DNA from: an uncultured Chloroflexota bacterium
Lineage (GTDB): Bacteria > Chloroflexota > Chloroflexia > Thermomicrobiales > CFX8
Direction of reading: 5' to 3'
Assembly (NCBI GenBank): GCA_937870985.1
Contig: CALMXF010000002.1
Coordinates: forward strand, 1-45,727
DNA: 45,727 nucleotides
The position numbers were made by a program, and so were the translations under genes. The notes under the pieces were generated by a model. That model saw only the letters and a list, made by a program, of their open reading frames with translations, did not search any database and was not told the DNA's origin. Positions 41,711 through 45,727 of this stretch are shown here, piece after piece (the first letter of the stretch is position 1; every line of letters starts with the position of its first letter).

Positions 41711-43120
41711 GTGAACGAACCGACCAGACCGAACGTGACGCTCGAGGAATTAGCATCGCTCGCGAAGCGGCGCGGGTTTGTGTTTCCCGGGAGCGACATC
41801 TACGGTGGCCTTGCCAACACATTTGATTATGGGCCGCTCGGCGTCGAGCTGCGAAACAACATCAAGCGCTCGTGGTGGCAGACGTTCGTCCGTGAGCGGT
41901 CGGATATGGTCGGCATTGACGGTGGTATCCTGCTGAACCCCCGAGTCTGGGAAGCAAGCGGACATGTTGCCGAATTCAACGATCCACTGACCGACTGCCG
42001 CGTTTGTCGCAGTCGATTTCGTGCGGACGCACTGGTGGAAGACGCGACGGGCTCACCGGTCGAGGGCAAGACGTTCGATGACCTGAGCCGCATGATCCAG
42101 GAGCTGGGGATTCGATGCCCCACCTGCGGGAATCAGAACTGGACGCCAGTTCGCGCATTCAACATGATGTTCCGGACATTGATCGGCCCAGTCGATGAGA
42201 CTGCGACGACTACCTATCTACGACCTGAGACGGCGCAGAATATCTTCATTCAATACAAGAATGTGCTGCAGTCCAGCCGCATGAAGGTGCCATTCGGCAT
42301 GGCGCAGATCGGCAAGGCGTTTCGGAACGAGATCACACCAGGAAATTTCATCTTCCGGCTGCTCGAGTTCGAACAGATGGAGATCGAGTATTTCATCCGG
42401 CCGGACGACTGGCAGGGTTCTTTCGAGGAATGGGCTACTGCTCAGGGCGCATGGTTCCTTTCGCTCGGAATTGATTCGGCCCGGCTGCGACGCCGCGAGC
42501 ATCATGCCGAGGAGCTCTCGCACTACTCCAGGCGGACGATGGACTATGAGTATCTGTTCCCGATTGGCTGGAAGGAGCTATCCGGTCTCGCTTATCGGAC
42601 GGATTTCGACCTCGGTCGGCATCAGGAACACTCGGGCGAGGACCTGACGTATTTCGACCAGGCCCGCAATGAACGGTATCTGCCACACGTTATCGAGCCG
42701 ACGTTTGGTGTCGACCGGACGATGCTGATGGTGATGTGTGACGCATACACCGTCGAGGAGACTCCGGACGCCAAGGGAGAGGCGGCGACGCGAGTTGTCA
42801 TGCGGTTTCATCCGTCGCTTGCCCCATATACGGTAGCCGTGCTGCCGTTGTCCAAGAAGCCGGAGCTGGCGGCGGTTGCGGAGCCGTTGTATCACGAGCT
42901 TCGCCAGCGATTCTCGACCGAATATGACGAGACGCAGAGCATCGGGCGGCGGTATCGCCGGCAAGACGAAATCGGAACGCCATTCTGCGTCACGGTCGAC
43001 TTCGACACACTGGATGACAAGGCAGTGACCATCCGCGAGCGTGACAGCATGGAGCAGATTCGGCTTCCGATCGCTGAGGTGGTTGAGTACATCAGTGCGC
43101 AGGTGCGCGCGGCAGGCTGA
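41711..43120 (+). CDS. glyS: Glycyl-tRNA synthetase, homodimeric type
   Basis: 469 residues. Alpha2-type GlyRS of class II. '[24 protein letters not shown]' and '[21 protein letters not shown]' open the catalytic domain. A zinc-type insert has 'CRVCRSRF' and 'CPTCGNQ'. Motif 2 is '[28 protein letters not shown]'; motif 3 is '[16 protein letters not shown]'; the anticodon domain follows ('[14 protein letters not shown]'). GTG 41711 is taken as start, with AAGGGG 11 nt upstream; the frame is open to 41657 but overlaps the preceding terminator. Convergent with parB, 11 nt apart. No glycine T-box is seen. Confidence 0.94.
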   Translation: MNEPTRPNVTLEELASLAKRRGFVFPGSDIYGGLANTFDYGPLGVELRNNIKRSWWQTFVRERSDMVGIDGGILLNPRVWEASGHVAEFNDPLTDCRVCRSRFRADALVEDATGSPVEGKTFDDLSRMIQELGIRCPTCGNQNWTPVRAFNMMFRTLIGPVDETATTTYLRPETAQNIFIQYKNVLQSSRMKVPFGMAQIGKAFRNEITPGNFIFRLLEFEQMEIEYFIRPDDWQGSFEEWATAQGAWFLSLGIDSARLRRREHHAEELSHYSRRTMDYEYLFPIGWKELSGLAYRTDFDLGRHQEHSGEDLTYFDQARNERYLPHVIEPTFGVDRTMLMVMCDAYTVEETPDAKGEAATRVVMRFHPSLAPYTVAVLPLSKKPELAAVAEPLYHELRQRFSTEYDETQSIGRRYRRQDEIGTPFCVTVDFDTLDDKAVTIRERDSMEQIRLPIAEVVEYISAQVRAAG

Positions 43121-43131
43121 GAACGACGCCC

Positions 43132-44007
43132 CTAGATCTCGTCTTCGATCCCGGCGATACGTTCCAGAATCGCGTTGAGCTCTTCGTCGGAGTGGAAGTC
43201 GATCGTTATCTTGCCGGCCTCGCCCCGGCGGACGAGCTCGACCCGCGTCCCGAGTGCGTGTTGCAGGCGTAACTCGACGGCCCTGACGGCGGGGTCGGCC
43301 GGCCGATCGACGTGGACACGGGTCCGGCGTGACGCTTCGGTTGCGCGTTGGACCAGCCGCTCGGTTTCCCGCACGTTCAGGCCGGCGTTGATAACCTGCC
43401 GGAGAAGGTGCTCCTGTGTGGCGACGTCGTCAATCGCCAGCATTGCCTTGGCGTGTCCGGCGGTGATGGTGTTGTTTGCAACCGCTTCCCGGATCGACTC
43501 GGGGGCCGACAGCAGCCGGATTGCGTTCGCAATTGCGGGCCGGCTCTTGCCGACGCGATCGGCGATCACCGTCTGCGTCAGTCCGAACTCGGTCGATAGC
43601 TGGCGATACGCGAGCGCTTCCTCGATCGGGTTCAGGTCCGCTCGTTGAACATTCTCGACCAGCGCAAGCTCAAGGAGTTGGGCCGGTGTAGCCTCGCGGA
43701 CGAGCACCGGGACCGAGCGCAGGCCGGCCAGCTGCGCTGCGCGCCAACGCCGCTCTCCTGCAATGATCTGGTATGGGACATCTCCGGTCGCGCGAGTGAC
43801 GACGATTGGCTGGATGATGCCATGCTCGCGTATCGAACCAGCAAGCGCTTCGAGCTGCTCCGCATCCCACCTGACTCGAGGTTGGTGGGGGTTGGGCTCC
43901 AGAGCGCCAACGTCGATCAACAGCGAGCCGCTAGCAGCATCGTCGGCCCCGATTCCGGGAATCAACGATTCCAGCCCGCGTCCGAGTCCGCCCCGTCGTG
44001 CCGCCAC
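43132..44007 (-). CDS. parB: Chromosome-partitioning protein ParB
   Basis: 291 residues. N-terminal 'GGLGRGLESLIPG', then the ParB/Srx CTP-binding domain ('PNPHQPRVRWDAEQLEALAGSIREHGIIQPIVV', 'YQIIAGERRWRAAQLAGL', 'ELALVENVQRADLNPIEEALAY'), a helix-turn-helix ('LTQTVIADRVGKSRPAIANAIRLL') and a C-terminal dimer domain. Binds parS and spreads along DNA as a clamp. GTG 44007 follows AAGGAG at 9-nt spacing; the 28-codon extension upstream is rejected. Unusually, parA is not next to it: a divergent CPBP protease gene occupies the upstream side. Confidence 0.93.
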   Translation of the reverse strand: MAARRGGLGRGLESLIPGIGADDAASGSLLIDVGALEPNPHQPRVRWDAEQLEALAGSIREHGIIQPIVVTRATGDVPYQIIAGERRWRAAQLAGLRSVPVLVREATPAQLLELALVENVQRADLNPIEEALAYRQLSTEFGLTQTVIADRVGKSRPAIANAIRLLSAPESIREAVANNTITAGHAKAMLAIDDVATQEHLLRQVINAGLNVRETERLVQRATEASRRTRVHVDRPADPAVRAVELRLQHALGTRVELVRRGEAGKITIDFHSDEELNAILERIAGIEDEI

Positions 44008-44109
44008 CTTGTGAAGCTCCTTCCAGCGTTTCGTCGAGTATACGCATGCCGCGACTGCGCTTGCTCCCGCTTGCCCCCGCGACCAAATCACAGGCGACAG
44101 AGCGATGGC

Positions 44110-44115
44110 TATACT
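44110..44115 (+). promoter_or_regulatory. -10 hexamer upstream of the CPBP protease gene
   Basis: TATACT, with TG two bases further upstream, about 39 nt before GTG 44154 in the divergent gap with parB. No -35 recognised. Confidence 0.35.
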
Positions 44116-44153
44116 TCTGCGGCTTTAGGTGGTGTAGATCGGAGTGCGTTTAC

Positions 44154-45098
44154 GTGAATGTGGGAGTTACTGATGCAGTGTCGGCGATAGCGTCCGCGCT
44201 ACTGCTGGTTGGCGTCGGCGCGTTTTACAGCCTGTGGGTTCACCGAGCGGCCGGCAACCGGGCGTTGACGATGGGCCTGTACATCGTGTTCGGCGCGTTC
44301 GGCTTCTTTTTGTTTCTGTTCGGGCTCGGGTCGATCTTCCGGGATTGGCGCGAGGGGAACTCCCCCGAGTCAAGCTCATACATGGCGATCATCATCGGTG
44401 TCATCGCCGCGCTGACGCTCGTGCCATCTCTTCGAAGACTCACTGCTCGGGTAATCCCGTTCGATCCTGAGTCCTGGCCCGCAACGATCGGCCTGTATAC
44501 GCTGGGCGCGCTTGGCGTTGTTTCCGCGTTCTCGCTCTTCGGATCGAATTCCGCCGGCGCAATCAGCTATTTCGCCCTGGCCGTTACGGCGGCGACAGAG
44601 GTTGCGCTGGCCTTCGTCGTAGTCGGCGTCGGTTTCTATCGCAGTCGTGAAGAGGCAATCGCGCGGCTTGGATTCTCGCGCCCGACGGGCCGGCAGGTGA
44701 TGATCGCTCTCGGCCTGGTGGTGGTGACCTTCGCGGTCTCGGCGCTGTCGTCGTATCTCGTGCAGGTGCTCCAGCCTGGCTTGCACGAGCAGATCACCCG
44801 AAACATGGAGCAGATGACGTCCAGAATCCAGTCAGTTCCTGGCGCGCTTGCGCTCGGGCTGGCGGCCGGCATCGGCGAGGAAACGCTGTTCCGCGGCGCG
44901 ATCCAGCCGCGCTACGGCATCGTGTTCACCGCGCTGATCTTCGCGTTGCTGCACCAGCAATATGGCCCGAGCCTCATTACCGTCGGAGCGTTTGCGTCAG
45001 GGATCATCTTCGGACTGGCGCGCAAGCACCTTGGAACGGTCCCGGCAATCATCACCCACGCTCTGTACAACATCATCGCGGTGCTGCTGCTTCTGTAG
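44154..45098 (+). CDS. CPBP family intramembrane glutamic endopeptidase
   Basis: 314 residues, about eight membrane helices. The CPBP (Abi/CAAX protease) motifs are in the C-terminal third: 'GIGEETLFRGAIQPRYG' (EExxxR), 'FALLHQQYGPSLITVG' (FxxxH) and 'ITHALYNIIAV' (final His/Asn). Bacterial members cleave inside membranes and often process signalling peptides or mature surface proteins; the target here is unknown. GTG 44154 follows GGAG with about 9-nt spacing; the open frame to 43998 overlaps the divergent parB. Convergent with the gene cut by the right edge. Confidence 0.87.
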   Translation: MNVGVTDAVSAIASALLLVGVGAFYSLWVHRAAGNRALTMGLYIVFGAFGFFLFLFGLGSIFRDWREGNSPESSSYMAIIIGVIAALTLVPSLRRLTARVIPFDPESWPATIGLYTLGALGVVSAFSLFGSNSAGAISYFALAVTAATEVALAFVVVGVGFYRSREEAIARLGFSRPTGRQVMIALGLVVVTFAVSALSSYLVQVLQPGLHEQITRNMEQMTSRIQSVPGALALGLAAGIGEETLFRGAIQPRYGIVFTALIFALLHQQYGPSLITVGAFASGIIFGLARKHLGTVPAIITHALYNIIAVLLLL

Positions 45099-45137
45099 CC
45101 TGAGGCGCCCTGGGGGACTCAGCGGTTCAGCCGACGA

Positions 45138-45727
45138 TCAGCCAGAGCCCGCGGGCCAGAATTCCCACCCGCCGTTGTCGTAGAAGATGTAGACGGACGA
45201 TTGGCTGACGAACATCAACCCGTGCTCGAACGACTGCACTGTCGCCGAGAACGTCACTGGCTGCTCCGACAGGGCGAATCCCAGGTCACCACTGACCGTG
45301 GCGTCGTTGCGCCAGACCGAGCCGAAGATGCCGCCTGGTTCCCACAGTCCGTCGGCGGGGCCAGCGATCGGCGCGCCAGAGGTCGAGGTTGCCGACCGTG
45401 AGCTCCAGATGAGCTGATTGTTGATCAAGATGTACACGACGCCACTGTCTGCCCTGTACAGCATCGTCCCACGCTGGAAATCCTGCTGACGGCCATCCGT
45501 CGAATAGGACACCGCAATCGGCTGCCCGAGCTGCTGCTGGACCGAGTCGTTGCCCCAGTAGACGTTGCCAATCGCGCCGGTGACCGGAATCGTCGCGACA
45601 GTTGGCGTCACGGAAGGGGCCACGCTGGTCGGCGTCGCGGGCGGGGTGGCAGTAGGGGGCGTTGTTGGCGTCGCTGTCGGCGACACGGTTGTGGCCGTCG
45701 CGGTTGGCTGCGGCGGCACTGGTGTAT
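45138..45727 (-). CDS. Secreted-type repeat protein with Thr/Pro linker, C-terminal part (5' cut by window)
   Basis: The frame is open to the window end, so the N-terminus is missing. It begins with a low-complexity Thr/Pro/Ala/Val linker of about 45 residues, then two related repeats of about 60 residues: 'IGNVYWGNDSVQQQLGQPI...FQRGTMLYRADSGVVYILI' and 'FGSVWRNDATVSGDLGFAL...FEHGLMFVSQSSVYIFY'. The shared pattern (G.V........LG......F..G.M......VYI) recalls LGFP-like cell-wall repeats, but I would not assign the family. A linker of this kind usually tethers extracellular domains. Confidence 0.6.
   Translation of the reverse strand, partial: TPVPPQPTATATTVSPTATPTTPPTATPPATPTSVAPSVTPTVATIPVTGAIGNVYWGNDSVQQQLGQPIAVSYSTDGRQQDFQRGTMLYRADSGVVYILINNQLIWSSRSATSTSGAPIAGPADGLWEPGGIFGSVWRNDATVSGDLGFALSEQPVTFSATVQSFEHGLMFVSQSSVYIFYDNGGWEFWPAGSG

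Noticed and set aside
45600-45720. Tandem repeat or minisatellite at the right edge
   Set aside because: The repeated character comes from a coding Thr/Pro/Ala linker with irregular units, not from a DNA repeat array.

Overview
The window reads as one continuous chromosomal segment of a high-GC Gram-positive-like bacterium, most probably a member of the Chloroflexota (Thermomicrobia/Sphaerobacter-like). This rests on protein style, GC-rich codon use, frequent GTG starts, a b6-type menaquinol:cytochrome c reductase, an F420-associated DUF2342 metalloprotease, an EF-G paralogue and an apparent selenocysteine codon. The taxonomic call is inference. I see no insertion sequence, prophage, CRISPR array or rRNA; the genes are mostly housekeeping and tightly packed on both strands.

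Layout. 1-425: 3' end of a plsC-like acyltransferase and a convergent terminator. 426-3310: divergent DUF362 protein and a degenerate argininosuccinate-lyase-like protein. 3316-8067: hflX, then purM, an HD-domain protein and purH. 8076-14463 (minus): GT2 glycosyltransferase, VanW protein, DUF2342 metalloprotease, NurA nuclease and a stand-alone HAS-barrel protein. 14634-19085: RidA, M28 peptidase, tRNA-Val(CAC), greA, lysS. 19188-22632: respiratory bc complex (b6-type cytochrome b, subunit IV, Rieske, dihaem cytochrome c and a 39-residue membrane peptide). 22684-24782: small membrane protein, zinc-ribbon protein, AI-2E transporter. 24871-31091 (minus): EF-G-like protein, RNase H, selenoprotein, a hypothetical protein, tRNA-Val(GAC), threonine T-box, thrS. 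31128-37818: M42 peptidase, the PfkB kinase-queG-coaX group, a histidine kinase and ispG. 37903-45727: rseP, ald, a Xer recombinase, glyS, parB, a CPBP protease and a repeat protein cut by the right edge.

The strongest unexpected result is at 27811-28308 (minus). A peroxiredoxin/thioredoxin-fold gene is interrupted by one in-frame TGA exactly where the first catalytic Cys of CxxC belongs (W-UGA-A-H-C). An 8-bp hairpin with a GGC loop follows 13 nt later, at bacterial SECIS spacing. Normal gene calling would report only an 84-residue fragment. Other notable results: hflX seems to start at AUA behind a good AGGAG; thrS carries a complete threonine T-box (specifier ACC, T-box sequence, terminator) lying about 20 nt behind a tRNA-Val gene, with little room for its own promoter; the lyase-like protein has lost the superfamily signature loop; and the tRNA-Val(CAC) promoter -10 sits inside a perfect inverted repeat.

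Working together: purM/purH (purines), ispG/rseP, queG/coaX/PfkB, greA/lysS/glyS/thrS and the bc complex give a core-metabolism picture of a respiring bacterium. Regulatory signals visible in the DNA are extended -10 promoters, GC-rich hairpins between convergent genes (often using the stop codons as stem bases) and the T-box.
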